This document shows, piece after piece, positions 46,672-58,371 of a DNA stretch of 64,000 bases; within the stretch, counting starts at the first letter, position 1, and every line of letters begins with the position of its first letter. The notes below the pieces were generated by a model. It was given only the letters and a program-made list of their open reading frames with translations, made no database searches and was not told the origin of the DNA. Made by a program: the position numbers and the translations under genes. The DNA comes from Gelatoporia subvermispora B (lineage: Eukaryota; Basidiomycota; Agaricomycetes; Polyporales; Gelatoporiaceae), in assembly GCA_000320605.2 (NCBI GenBank), contig KB445797.1, positions 285,940-349,939 of the forward strand, written 5' to 3'.

Positions 46672-48378
46672 TTATACACCGACGTCAGGGTCGAGGGCAT
46701 CCAGTAGCGCTCTCAATACCTTCTGGACCGCGTGCTTTCCTATGACGACAACGTGACGGCCCATGTCTAAAGGTAGAATTCGAGTCAGGATGCTTTCGCA
46801 AGGATCGACCAAGATGCTGCGAAGCTGGAGCTGAAAAGAGATGAATTAGGTTACCATGAGTTCGTGTCCTTTCGTGTCATACCTGGCTCCTCAAAAGGGC
46901 ACCCAGCAGAGAGGCAGAAATTGAGGAGTGCATGGATATGGCGAGTATGATACCAAGTATGCCGAACAGAAAACCAGGTATGCTTTGCGGAGCGAATCCA
47001 TAGCGTGCTACAGTTCCAGTTATATCAGCACCTGAAGCGGTGAACGAAGTACAGCTACTTGCGGACGGCACGCCACAGGCGAATATAACTCTCAGGGCCT
47101 TTTTGCGAAGGTGCGGTCGCTATGACCCTCTCTTCTTGATTCGAGCGATATGCCTAATTCCTCGGTGAGTTCATGGAATAACTTTAGCTTGAAAACATAC
47201 TAGGGCTTGTATTACATCATTCTCTACCACCAACAGTGAGCTCTAGTCATTCAGAGGTCCTCAGTACTTACCGCCATGGAGCAGCAAATCACGTGCTACC
47301 GTAGTTGTGGTATCGACTATCGTCACTTTACCACAAGAGGTCCCCAGGAGAAGAGCATCACCATCATGGATAAAGAGGCATGGAAGTGTGACATTCACGG
47401 TAACATCCGTGAGGTAGTTCTGCAGCAAAGCGAATGTACGAGTGCAGTAACGGTCAAAGCCGTTGAACAGGTTTGACACGACAACAGACTTCTCGTCAGG
47501 AGCGACGGCGCAATACCCTCTGACAGAAACGGTTAGCAATCCTTAGACCCTAGCAGATGAGACAGCATTCACATGCGTGTCCTGGGAGGTATATGCCAGA
47601 GCATCTCTCTTGTTTCCGAATCCCAGCAGCTTCAGTGGCAAGTGTCAGCAGCATCACTTTGCGGCTCAGGCGAACGGACACTTACACAATCCCATAAGCC
47701 AGGTACGATACAAATATGCATCGTCCATCAAGGCTAAAATTAGCAGAACGGGGCGAAACGGTCGCCTCAGTTGAGCCATCATGAGAGACTCGGGTAATAG
47801 AAGGAGGGTCGGCGAGAGTTCGTATATGCACCTCATCTACGAAACCTTGTCAAGGACTCCGTCTGGCGAGTGCACAGGATCTCTCACCACTGTCGTCCAG
47901 TATGGAACATATGATGACACTCGAGTCACTAATTGTTGCCAGACAACCACTACTAGGATGCACATCCAGGCTTTCCACAGGCTTTGAAAGTCCTGTCGGT
48001 ATCTCCGCAACTCGGACTCCTTCTTCCTAACAGAAGGGCGATCAGCAACGAATGAAAAAAGTAGTTTTGACATACCTGAGTATGCTCGAGAGAATACTCT
48101 AAGATGCTTCCGTTTATTAAACCGACATAGACTACATCTCCGTGCCAAAGGAGAGCGCTAACAGGTATAGGACTGATAAGCGTGAGCAATACAGGGCAGC
48201 TTTCTTCGCTACAGTCTGTATCCTCGCGATTTACGAGGTCGTATATGATAACTCGCCCATCGTCGCCTCCTGCAGCTAGACGACTGCCATCGGTATTGAA
48301 AGCGAGACAGTTGATAGAATCGTGGAATCCACGAAGGACACGGAAGGATCGATAGGCTGAATACGACCTAGATGGCAT
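46672..48378 (-). CDS. WD40-repeat protein with C-terminal membrane segment
   Basis: The start is MPSRSYSAYRSFRVLRGFH at 48378. WD-type blades follow: INCLAFNTDGSRLAAGGDDG and VIIYDL; VVYVGLINGSILEYSL; VEGLDV-like VESLDVHPSSGCLATISD; ANFSLDGRCIFVSYLAYGIV; CAVAPDEKSVVVSNLFNGFD; FIHDGDALLLGTSCGKVTIVD. Splicing of a 42-nt intron near 47850-47890 removes an apparent in-frame TGA and joins LDDSG/FVDEVHIRTLADPP. The C-terminal exon at about 46877-47050 encodes a hydrophobic helix (GFLFGILGIILAISM), followed by a short tail ending near 46672. Agaricomycetes have many WD40 proteins with this layout, role unknown. The gene appears intact, though some exon ends are approximate. Confidence 0.62.
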
Positions 48379-50063
48379 CAATCTACGCAGGTATCGTAGT
48401 GAGCACACCATTGGGGCCAAAGATCGCCGTGTTACTCCAGAAATAGAGGACAACATAGGAGAAAAGTGGGATAGGAGAACTCTGGATTACGAATGGAGTG
48501 TGGGGCTGGGGACCTCAAATAGTACTCATGGATCCACGAAGTATAAATCACAGGAAAGCGTGTAAGTGTCCATCCAGAGAGCGAAAGGCCACAGGCTTTA
48601 GGAATGAGCATGCTAGACACGCTGAATGTGAAACGCGTGCGTGCGCACGAGCACGAAGTCATCAGTCAGTTGATGCAATGCTGCGCAGATAGAAGTCTCA
48701 AGATCGAGATTGAGGAATCGAGATTCACAGACGCCGGAACCAGAGGAGAAAGCAAGGCAGAATGCATCTGACTTTGGAATCCACACGGATGAACATGGGC
48801 GAGGACATCGTCGAACCAGTAGAATCCGTATCCCGTCGGAGAGGGACACACGGGCCAGCTCTTGGAAGCATTCGTCAGTTCAACCCACAGCTGTGCAGCC
48901 GATTTCCTGACAATCATTACGCGAACGGTGTTGCCGGGAAGGCGTCCGCAGAGAACGCATAGCGTACCACGTCTGCCTCTTACAGCCTGCGTTGAGATGC
49001 ATCCGGTTCCCATGGGGGCCGCACCGGAAATACGTGTCCAAGTGCCAGTGGCCTTGCGGTTGATACATGAATGCTGGCGCATGGTATAGCCGAACTCGTG
49101 GCGGAGCTGTCGTGAAGAGGATGAGAAGTGTGCATAGAGAAGAAGGTGCGGCTCGTGATCTCTGAATGCAAGCGGTAGCGCATCGTCTCAGGTCCGGAAT
49201 GGGAACAGGTCTTGCGTGCCTCGAAGTGCGAAATAATTATGTCATGCTCCCACGACTTCAAAACTATGGCCATGACTCCGCGTGAGAGAAAAGCGCGAAC
49301 GTCTTCGAGAGTAGTGAAGACAGTCTGTCACCAAGTCACAAAGGGCCATCATAGTATCGATATCACAATTCGGCGCGGTTTGGGTTTCTCCTGGATGATG
49401 ATAATATTGCTCCCGACCACGTTGAATGAATTATTATCATTGCTGTTCATCTCACACAAAGATTGTGCAATTGCATCCATATGCGATAAGTTTGAGGCTA
49501 TTGTTCACGGGATGATTGAGTCCGGGACCTCATCGTGGGTCGAGAGGTGCTCCGACACCGGGCACAGCACATAATTGTCCATCTTTCTCTTTTCTGCGAG
49601 TTCCTCCCCCCTTTTCTCTTCCTTCATCCCGAATTTACCCAAAATTGCCTACGCTTTCTACGCGCGAATATGCTGGAGGGACACCTGAAGGTGAGATTAA
49701 GTGATAGTGTGTACAACAGTCACGAATGTGCAGTGACTTTGGTGTATAGCCGACACCTATTGATCGCCCCTCCAATGAGGAGATCTGGGAGGACGTGACG
49801 GTGAAGCGCAAGAGAGCCCAGAGATATCGTTCAACATCTGCGGTACACCTCAGCCCCATGTGCTGGCGCAGGCCCAAACAGAAGGCATTCCTCACCACTC
49901 AGTCGAACCTATCTCGTACGTCTAGGTCAAGAACTGTGAAGAACAAGGCACCATTAGTCAGTCGAGAACAAATACGACGTGCGATGAAGACCAGCATATC
50001 TTTCTCTGTCTCCTATGCATTTGATGTCCTATTCACCGCAATACGGATGATGCGGAAGCCGCT
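48379..50063. other. Spacer, no firmly supported gene
   Basis: Several ORFs overlap on both strands (for example 48666-49082 -, 49795-50259 +) without recognisable domains. The upstream catalytic part of the chitinase remnant is not identifiable here. Confidence 0.35.
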
Positions 50064-50608
50064 CGCAGGTGAAGGTGTTCATCAGAGCGCCCGCGTCAAG
50101 CACTGTAGCGTGCACTGGGTATCAAAACGTCTCGGAACTAGCGCAGATTGCCGCTGCAACGCGCAAGGTGTTCCCCTCGTTCGGAGGGGTCATGCTCTGG
50201 GATGCCTCGCAGGCCTACGGTTGGTCGACTATCATTTCCCGTTCACGCAGAGCCACTGAGGTCTGACTCCGCGCGCAGCGAACGACCGGTATGACTTGAA
50301 TATAAAGAATGCACTGGTTGCCGCGGGCAGCACGGGATTCACATTCCCTGCGTGCTCTGCGGAGGTTTGGACCTCGGGCGGAAACTATCCGGGCGGCTTG
50401 CAAGTGACGTACAACAGGTGTGCATATTCGACGCACCGCACTGTTCTGTGCACAAAGAGACTTACCTGCAACCACCTCTTAGCTACATCTGACAGGTCAG
50501 TGCGGCATCGCCCCGCACAAGGTTCTAGTATCTCCATCTGATTGTGTGTATTCTTGTAGGCCAAGTGGTACGCCTCGAGTACGCCTAGCATTAATGACGA
50601 CGGCGACC
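50064..50608 (+). pseudogene. GH18 chitinase C-terminal fragment with chitin-binding module
   Basis: Class III-type GH18 chitinases hydrolyse chitin in the cell wall. Only the end of the barrel is present: VFIRAPASSTVA, VFPSFGGVMLWDASQAYG, an intron of about 56 nt, then NDRYDLNIKNALVAAG, TGFTFPACSAEVW, and the start of a CBM5/12-like module (GGNYPGGLQVTYN), another intron-like stretch and AKWYASSTPSINDDGD. The catalytic DxxDxDxE motif and the signal peptide are missing. The fragment ends at 50608, and the next gene piece begins at the very next base. Confidence 0.85.
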
Positions 50609-51702
50609 ATGGGCATGTTATTCAAGCAATTGGATATTGCGTTTTCCGCCATATCTGGGCCCCTGTGCTATATTCCCGGTACATCCCGCTTCCCGCAGTG
50701 CCACACATTGTCACGGAGACTGGGAGAGCATAGGAAATCAGAGTGGGCGGACTATCCGAAACTAATCGACATTCAGACTGCGACATTTGAGCAGCTTCTG
50801 GATGAATCAGTAGGCAGCTGAGGCCTCAGTCTTGACATCAAGAAGGCGGAAGTGGCGACGAGGGATTTGACCACATTGGTCCGTGTCAGCGCTCTGACAA
50901 GCAAGGAGCGGCTGGCCAATTTGCTGGCGGAGTTTGTGCAGGATGCGAAGCACACTGGACGAGGGCTGCAGAGACTCAATGCAAAGATCGGGGGTGCCGT
51001 GGACAGGTGTGTTCTCTCAGCTGCTAGGTCTTCGGGATGGACCTAAATTGCCAATAGCATCATAGCTGTGAACGACTCGACTACGCTGCGCGGTCCATAG
51101 AGGCCGCCAAGGCAAAGGATTCCTCCTCCACTATCAGCGTCTTCTGGCCGTTCGCCTCGGACAAGCACACTAGGGACATCGTCCTACAGACCTTCCATGA
51201 CACGATGCGCACGCTGTCCGCGCATATCCAGTGCGTGACTCTGGAAGCGACCCTCTCACTCAACAACCTGGAGAAGCTAGAGGAGTCACTGACAACACTG
51301 CATGAGCTCGTGTCGCGGGAGGACGCGAGCCTCGCGAGTGCGAAGAACGAGCTGCTGGGCGAGCTCTGGACACGAATCGGTGGGAATCGGCGCTTCTTGC
51401 GCAACGTCGATTAGCACCTCGTTCTCCTGCGTAACGTCGGACGATACCGCATGCGTGCGCTCGCGCACGTCGCGGCGACACTGCAGACAATGCAAGGCAT
51501 CAGTGAGGAGATGGAGGAGATGCGCGACCGTGTCGCCGCACCGGATATTTTGGGCGAGCGTATCCCGGTAGAAATACACATCAAGAGCATAAATTCTGGG
51601 CTTGAAAGGCTGACAGAGGGCCGAATGGAGGCAAAGGAGCGCGAAGAGGAGATCGTGAAGAAGATTCTGGGCGACGATGGCGGACGCCCGATGCTTGAAT
51701 AA
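50609..51702 (+). pseudogene. Decayed coiled-coil/membrane-associated orphan gene
   Basis: The family is one I know only as agaricomycete hypothetical proteins with long helices. Conserved stretches here are YPKLIDIQTATFEQLLDESVG, IKKAEVATRDLTTLVRVS, FVQDAKHTGRGLQRLNAKIGG, LEKLEESLTTLHELVSRED, ALAHVAATLQTMQGISEEME and RMEAKEREEEIVKKILGDD, with the stop at 51700-51702. Three disabling changes are visible: TGA at 50819-50821 right after ESVGS, an extra TCGAC near 51073 that shifts the frame after AVND, and TAG at 51412-51414 between RNVD and HLVLL. Downstream the frame recovers to the natural end. The intron near 51006-51057 is retained. Confidence 0.82.
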
Positions 51703-53544
51703 GCAGCTGTGTAGCTACTTACGACGGGATCAGATTCTATAATATGCATTCGATAAAGCATTGTTCTGTGTACGAAGCACTCTTCTCGTGAGGAAGAGGA
51801 GTAGTCGGAGGGGAGTATCGATTAACGAGAATCTCGAAACCGACTGCTGGCTAACGCCCAGCGGACACGTGGAAGTCACGCGCAGCTACAGGCAGCTACC
51901 AGGGAGACAACCTGGGTAGCGAGCGTGTGCGTACACACGCCTCGTTCCTCGCGGACGTCTTCGGTATATTACTCGATATCAGCACCGCTAGCATTTGATA
52001 TTCCTGTGGTGTGGTTATTCGATTAGTATACCCAACCTTGAACCCAGCATGAAGGCGTGCTCCCATCAACGTAGGTTAATCTGGTTGTCAGCCTTCCTCT
52101 GTAGGATGCTCCGACTCTCCTCTCTCTCGCCCGCGCATGTATGCTGTACTACTGCTAGACCGGTGGCGGAGGCGACGAGACGAGAGAGTCGAAACAACAT
52201 AGCGCACGTGAATGCCATGCGAGACGCACGTGAGTGTCACGTCGAAATCACAAGCTCAGACAGGCACGTGGCGATGCGGGTACTGTATGACCACATACAA
52301 GCAAGCTGTGCTCAAGGATTGATCGGCAATTCACAAATGTAGATTGCAAGACCAGCAGGACCTAAAATTGGAGCGTAGGCGTTGAAAATGAGTGCATGAA
52401 AGGGCAACTGAAGCAGAGAACATGACGTGAAAGTGATGACCAAGAGTCAAGCGCTGGTGAGTCACAGAATCACGGTCACACAAAAACCAACCGGTATGAT
52501 AACCTTCCGAACCTTCGTTCCTCAGGTCCGCTCGGAATCAGCGCTTTGATTCCTGGCAACAGCAAACCCATAATCATTCCAACCGTGCCATGATTGCGCA
52601 TATTCATGGAGAGTCATTTGATAACTTCATCCGCCCAAGGCTCATCTCAAGGGCCCGACGTACGTGCTCGTTTGCCGCATCCAAACCTACAGCTCCCGAG
52701 TCTTCCCTTGCGCCCCCACCATCGTATGTCAGGTCCCTAGTGGACCTGCTCTGAAGGGTTGACCCGACTGCCAAGGTCCGTTATTCCGGCCTCCCTATGA
52801 CCTTCTAAGCTCTTATTTAAGGAGAATATTCGACTCTACCGTTTTCTACTCAATGGAAGCCAACAGCACGGTCAAGCGAATGCTACTCAGCGCCGCCTGT
52901 CGCCGCCATGCTTCCCGCCACACTGTACAGGGCTTATCTGTGGCGGAAATTTGATTCATCCCGCATATAGCATTCTCTCCACTCTCCTGTGACGATCATA
53001 GTACTCAAATGGGTCGCTTGGTTATGTGCTGGATTTATAAGAAGTCACCGCATGAGGCTGCACCGTCCCCTACTCGCATACTATCGATTACTCCAGGCAA
53101 ACCAAGACCCTCCCTTGTACTCTACTCCGGCCGCTTTCTCCTCTTTCTCGGCTCGTATGAGATGCTCATCCGGCCAACGGGGTCCGTTTTCGTGCTATAC
53201 GGTGCTACGCCCTGCAGACAGGTATGACTGAGGGCGAGGGTGAACATAGAGGACAAGTTATCGGAGAAGTGGAAGAGGTTGATTACCCCTTGTTCTATGG
53301 CGTGCAGCTCGACGGGACATGCATCGAGGCAGGTGAATGGATTATGCCGGCTCTTGAGGTAAAACGAATTACTGCGTCGCGGAACGAGCATCTTCAGGAT
53401 CAAGGCTTCTACGAGGTTGGAGGTGAACCTGTGTAGCCAATTGAGCCCACGGAGCTGAGGTGCGTAGCATTGTACTTCGGATTCAGCTTGCCCTGACTTG
53501 ATTTCAGTCAATGGATCGTCAAATTTTCACGGCGTCCTACCTCC
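51703..53544. other. Spacer, weak ORFs only
   Basis: No clear gene. ORFs 53009-53227 and 53224-53436 (+) overlap; the latter (MTEGEGEHRGQVIGEVEEVD...) is acidic and could be a last exon, but is not recognised. The stretch 52350-52980 appears empty. Confidence 0.35.
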
Positions 53545-55690
53545 TCGGTCATCTCTCACAACTTTGCATGAAGATACCCGTATTGAGACGCCGACTACAG
53601 TGCAGTCTCTCCGCGCCCTCGCAATCCATTATTCCCTTCGAGTCCCTGCGCTACTGACTTCGGCTCCGTCCTCTGGAAAATCTCTGCTTCTTTCCCATCC
53701 TGCTTCTGTCCTGCATCCAGAAGTCCACAACCAGATTGCCACCATCCGCCTCGCCGACACTTCTCTGGACCAGCGCTTACGGACTGGATCCTACATCTCG
53801 TCGCCTACCCAACCCAGAACGTTCAAATGGAGGGAGGGTGTGCTCGTCTGCGCCGTGTGCAAGGGTCGATGGGTAGTTTTCGAGGACATCGACCGAGGCT
53901 CCATGAAGATCCTGAGCATCTTCAAGACCCTAGTCGAGTTGGATCGGTGGAAGAGCCATCCTCGAGGTATCCGGCCGCGGCACGATTCGAGCCGAGGATG
54001 GGTCTGCTATCTTCGCCACCCGCTCCAACCCTGCTTCCCTGAACGGCGCATTCCCGAATCCGACGTTCTTCGGAGCGCACAACTTCTACAATGTCATTTT
54101 TGCCTCCCTCACCGCCGAGGATCGGCGCATGGTTGTAGACGCCAAATCCCATCGTTTGTCTGGCGCCGCGGCACAGTGTTGATCTGCGCGTCGCCAAGCA
54201 GGAGATCACCCCGCCTGTGACTCGTCTGTTCGCTATGCATCGTCCCGCCGTACAGCTCATCTCCCGCATCGCCACATCCATCTTGCTCAACGAGCCCGTC
54301 TTGCTCACGGGTGAGATAGGAACGGGAAAGACCAGCGCAGTCGCGCGCCTGTTGGTGCTCCTACACCGTCTGCTGATATCGCTGAACTTGTCTAACCAGA
54401 CGGTATCGTCTGTCATTGTCGGCGGGTCCAAGCTGGTCGATATGCGAGCTCCTGCGATGGAGCTCGGGGAGCGGTTCCTCGAGCTGTTTGCTAGGACGTT
54501 TAGCCTGAAGAAAAATGCGAAGTCCGAGCTCCGTGCGGAAGGCGGTTCAGGAGGGCAAGTGGAAACGCGCCGCTGGGCTCTGGCTTGAGTCCGCCAAGTC
54601 AGCGAAAGATAAGATGCAGGCGAAGATTACCGAGAAGCAGTCGTACGTGCTCATCCTTTTCAGAGATGCTGACCATTACTGATGTATGCGAACAAGGAGG
54701 AGCTTGGTATCTTGGAGGCCCCTCGGAAGTAGCGTAAGGCCTGAGGATTCGTGGGATGCGTTCGACCGAGACGTCCGTACATTTGAGGTTCAACATGTGA
54801 AAGGCAAGGCGAAGTTGGCTTACTCCTTTGTGGGGCCCACGGGTGAAGGCGCTTCTGTCGGGAGACTGGTACGTCTGAGTTGAGTTACGCGTTTGTTAAT
54901 GAGACCGGACTGCTGCGATCTTGCTTCATGAAGTCAACTTTGCCACAGCACGCGTACGCTAGCTCGGGCGCTTACACTCGCTGCCGACATGGCACCGACG
55001 TACTCTCTATGACGAGCGCTATGGGAGGATTGCCTCATGACCTTCACGATGGTCTTGGATGAACCGGGTGCGGCGGTAGTCATTCCCGCTGCAACAGCAG
55101 TGGGTCTTACTTATGATCGGCCTCATTGATGGCTCCGCGCCCGATGCAAAATGTCTATTTGGTTCTGTTATGATTTTCTCACGGTCTGGCTGCCTCACGT
55201 GTTCGCTCACGCTTTTCGCCTGTCCCGCCTCACTTTCGCGTGCTGTCTCTCGTGCCCTCACTCCTCCTGCCTCTGGTTGTCGCAGGGAGATTGGGAGACG
55301 GGTCGAGTAACGCGTCGTTCGAACCGTGGTAACCAACACGTGACTAGTGGTTGAGCGAGAGAGGTGTGACGGCCTGGATCTGAAAACCGGAAGGGAGACG
55401 GTGACGGTTGCAGCGGGTTCTGCCCCTGGCGGGCGTTACGTTATTGCTTTAGTGTATAAGCATATCCTGAATGGTGTTCGCAATCCCCGATCCTTGCTGT
55501 CCAAAGAGCCCACTGCGCCCCAGCCCTCCCATCACATCCTCGAAGTTGGACCCTTCTATCTTCAACGAGGACTCTTACCGGAGGACGCCATGGACGATTA
55601 CATCATAACGCCGTCTGTGGAGGTCAACTTGATCAATCTCACTCGAATTATCGCGGCCAAGCACATTGGAGAGGTCTGTGCTGGGGCTCC
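53545..55690 (+). pseudogene. Midasin (Rea1/Mdn1) fragment spanning AAA1 to the start of AAA3
   Basis: Midasin is a roughly 4900-residue AAA ATPase that removes assembly factors from pre-60S ribosomes. Readable pieces: LRALAIHYSLRVPALLTSAPSSGKSLLLSHP (AAA1 P-loop APSSGKSL), SYISSPTQPRTFKWREGVLV, GRWVVFEDIDRGSMKIL, GAFPNPTFFGAHNF in another frame, FAMHRPAVQLISRIATSILL, LLTGEIGTGKTSAV (AAA2 P-loop), LISLNLSNQT, AKSELR, EVQHVKGKAKLAYSFV, then after a gap HILNGVRNPRSLLSKEPTAP and GPFYLQRGLLPEDAMDDY. Several frame changes and losses (between AAA1 and AAA2, and 54880-55430) show decay. Only about 10% of the gene is present. Confidence 0.9.
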
Positions 55691-56516
55691 CCGAAAGGCT
55701 CGCCTGGGTCCCCGGCCTAGGTCCTCACTACTTCATGGCGCCCTCGCGGGCTACTGCGTCAGATCTACGTCAGATCTCGACGCTATTGTATTCCCAGGAC
55801 GGATTCCTGCAGCACCTTGGCGAATGACATTCGGGCACTGCATCTGCAGTCATTCACGACCTAGAACTGCTTGCCCTGGCGATGGACATTCACCATGCCG
55901 CCGCTTTCGATATGTCAGCAGTGCGAAGGTGCTCGCATTGAAGACAGGACTGCCGCTTGTGCGATTTTCGGCCCCTCGGGCATGTCGTGGATATACCTGC
56001 TTGCATCTTCGAGAATTCTCACGATGCTTCCCGGTGCGTATGGTCCCCAGACGGCGTTACTATGTCCGCTGCACGCGTTCGCGTCCTTCAGCGCATGTAC
56101 CACACGTAGCGTACTCGGGCCACCCAGACTGATTGCTTTGGGGAGAGTTGCGGGAGGTCTACTATCGGACCCTCTTTTCGGCGAATTCCGGCAGTGACGC
56201 AACCGTCGCCAGAATCTTGCGCCTCCCCTCCTGTCATCTTCCGCGTGGTGCCATCAGTTCTTTGTGGCCGCCGTTGGCTTCATCCATCTTCCCTTCCTCT
56301 TTGTTCCCCCTTGCAAATCCTGACTATTGAGAGGTCACTAGTACGAGTTGGGAACTGCTGTGTCCCCGGTACTGGGGCAACCTGACATCTGAGCCTTGGT
56401 GGCACTGGCATTTCGACCGCTTCAAGGAAAATGGACGTCTCAAGCAGTTCAAAGGACTCAAGTTCATTGAGTGACATCACTTCTGCTAGCCCGCCCCCTC
56501 GTCCGCTACTCCCGAA
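55691..56516. other. Spacer after midasin break
   Basis: The sequence no longer follows midasin after AAKH near 55665. Frames such as 55871-56197 are open, with a faint WD-like CVWSPDG near 56035, but nothing holds together. Confidence 0.3.
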
Positions 56517-57381
56517 ATGAGAGATGGTGCGTCGTACTTCCCCCATCCCATCCGCTTTCACTCATATCCCCAGGATAAAGTTCTCCAGCGCGTGGATGCT
56601 CTGGAGAGCGAGAATGCGGCCTTTGACAGCCGGTTGTCAGAGTCACTGACATCAATCAATCGTTCTTTCGTTCGGATCAAAGGTCTATGCTTCCTATATC
56701 AATGATGACTTACTTACCTTGTTGTCTCTAGGGGCATTTGAAAGGGGTCACCTAGCCCTCGAGACAAGCGCATCGTTATCAAGAGATGACATCGAGCATC
56801 TGCGCTCCAAGGTTGATACGTTGGAACGCGAAGTATCCATTCTGAACTCCCGGCAGTTGAACAATCGTTCCAGAATTGAACAGCTCGAAGAAGCCATGAT
56901 ACGTCTGTCCCGATCGAACCACAACCTCGAACTCCGCCTACAAGGACTTGAGGATAATCTCGAGAATGCTAGAGCCATCATAGATTCCACTAGGTCCCAT
57001 CTCGCGAGTCCTAGGCGTGCGCACGCTGAAGAAATCGTCCCAGCGGCTCCGAGCAGTCTCACCCTTGCGTCTGAATTACGACTGTTAGATATACGTAATG
57101 TCCCGCTGTGGTATAAAGTGAGTTTGTTATCGTAAATTCCTTGGCATGTGCTAAACAAGATTAAGACTCCAGTGTCGCTATCCTCGAATTACCTCTTCAA
57201 TACGCTGGCGCGCTGGACTCCGCGTAACTTCTATGTTACTCGGTCTGACTGCTATGTGTGGCTCGCCATAGCACTGGATGGGGCATTTCACATAGCTATG
57301 GATAGAATGACTAGGACTTCTCAACTGCCCGATCACCAGTATCCGGTGTGGGCAGCTTTCGGTAGTATATATGCACAATGA
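56517..57381 (+). CDS. Coiled-coil orphan protein
   Basis: Exons 56517-56681, about 56731-57117 and about 57160-57381 give one frame of about 255 aa. The centre is a long coiled coil (VLQRVDALESENAAFDSRL, RSKVDTLEREVSILNSRQLN, RIEQLEEAMIRLSRSNHNLE, LRLQGLEDNLENARAII). After the second intron the C-terminus is different, non-coiled and aromatic (LFNTLARWTPRNFYVTRSD, WVLAIAL-like YVWLAIALDGAFHIAMDR, YPVWAAFGSIYAQ). The start could also lie further left. It sits about 1 kb upstream of the transposase on the same strand and may be a second gene of that element, as many CACTA-type elements encode one, but no homology was established. Confidence 0.55.
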
Positions 57382-58371
57382 AGAGAACCATGGCTCGTGC
57401 AACTACTTGCGTTCTACTTGAACCAAGGGAGCTGAGACGATATGTGCCAGACTCGATACCGATACTGCGATGCCCTCAGCCTGCCTTTTGCTCCTTCATA
57501 TTGGTACCTCAGGATGTTCGCGTAACTTTCCGATGTCGTCGAAGGTTCCTCGATTTAGTGCAAGCGTGCCAGCGGACTCGAGCCACAGTGAGCAGTTCCT
57601 GCCCACGTAATATTACAGAGATCAACAGCAGTCACTGCGCCTCCGTGTACGCCCCGAACCAGGTGAAGTAATTGTCCACCAGCATTTAGATCCCAAAGCG
57701 CAATATGCGTCAGTATCAGCACGATTTAGCATCAAATGCAGCGTGCTATGGTCTCGCAGTAGGCGACGTAAGACGGTCGAAGAAACATCGTAGTGCATGA
57801 GAGTCGTGGAAGCTTGACGAACCATAGTAGATCTAGGACGTGGTCGCAGGGCCTTCACAAAAATCAAATCGTCGGCTTCAGAAGCGCCGGGATCGGCTGG
57901 CCTCCTGTGACTCAATCTCCCGTCGATTTCGAGCCATGTTCAACTCGTTCCGGAGAATCACCCGCCATGAACGCGCTTGTTGCTGCATGGCGGCATCCCG
58001 TGAGCTTCGCGATGGAGCAAGCCGATCACCACGCCTAGGATACTCAACAGCAGAACGCGTATGAGCCCTCGCAGATGCTCTCCGTCTGCACATCCAAGCC
58101 GGCTTTGGACGGATGCCGTTCAGACAGTGGCCTTTACGGACTTGCCCGCTTTGACTTCCGTCATCATGTACCGGACGAATCGCCGGAAAATGCTCCATCC
58201 CGACGCCTCCGGCCACAATGAACACAATGCGATATGCTTCATGGGCCACAAGCAGACCTTGCTTGGCGCTGTACGAGTGGCCATGTATTGCACCTTAAGA
58301 GCTCTCGCGTCTCAGCTCAAATAGTCCTCTGTGACTTTTTTTCCTGCTCCCGGTCTTCCCATAGCCTCAGA
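57382..58371. other. Spacer between coiled-coil gene and transposase
   Basis: ORFs such as 57793-58038 (+) and 57878-58249 (-) overlap without recognised motifs. Presumably this is promoter/leader sequence of the transposase gene. Confidence 0.35.

Noticed and set aside
56030..56060. WD-repeat-like CVWSPDG
   Set aside because: One isolated seven-residue match with stops around it is not enough to call a WD40 gene.
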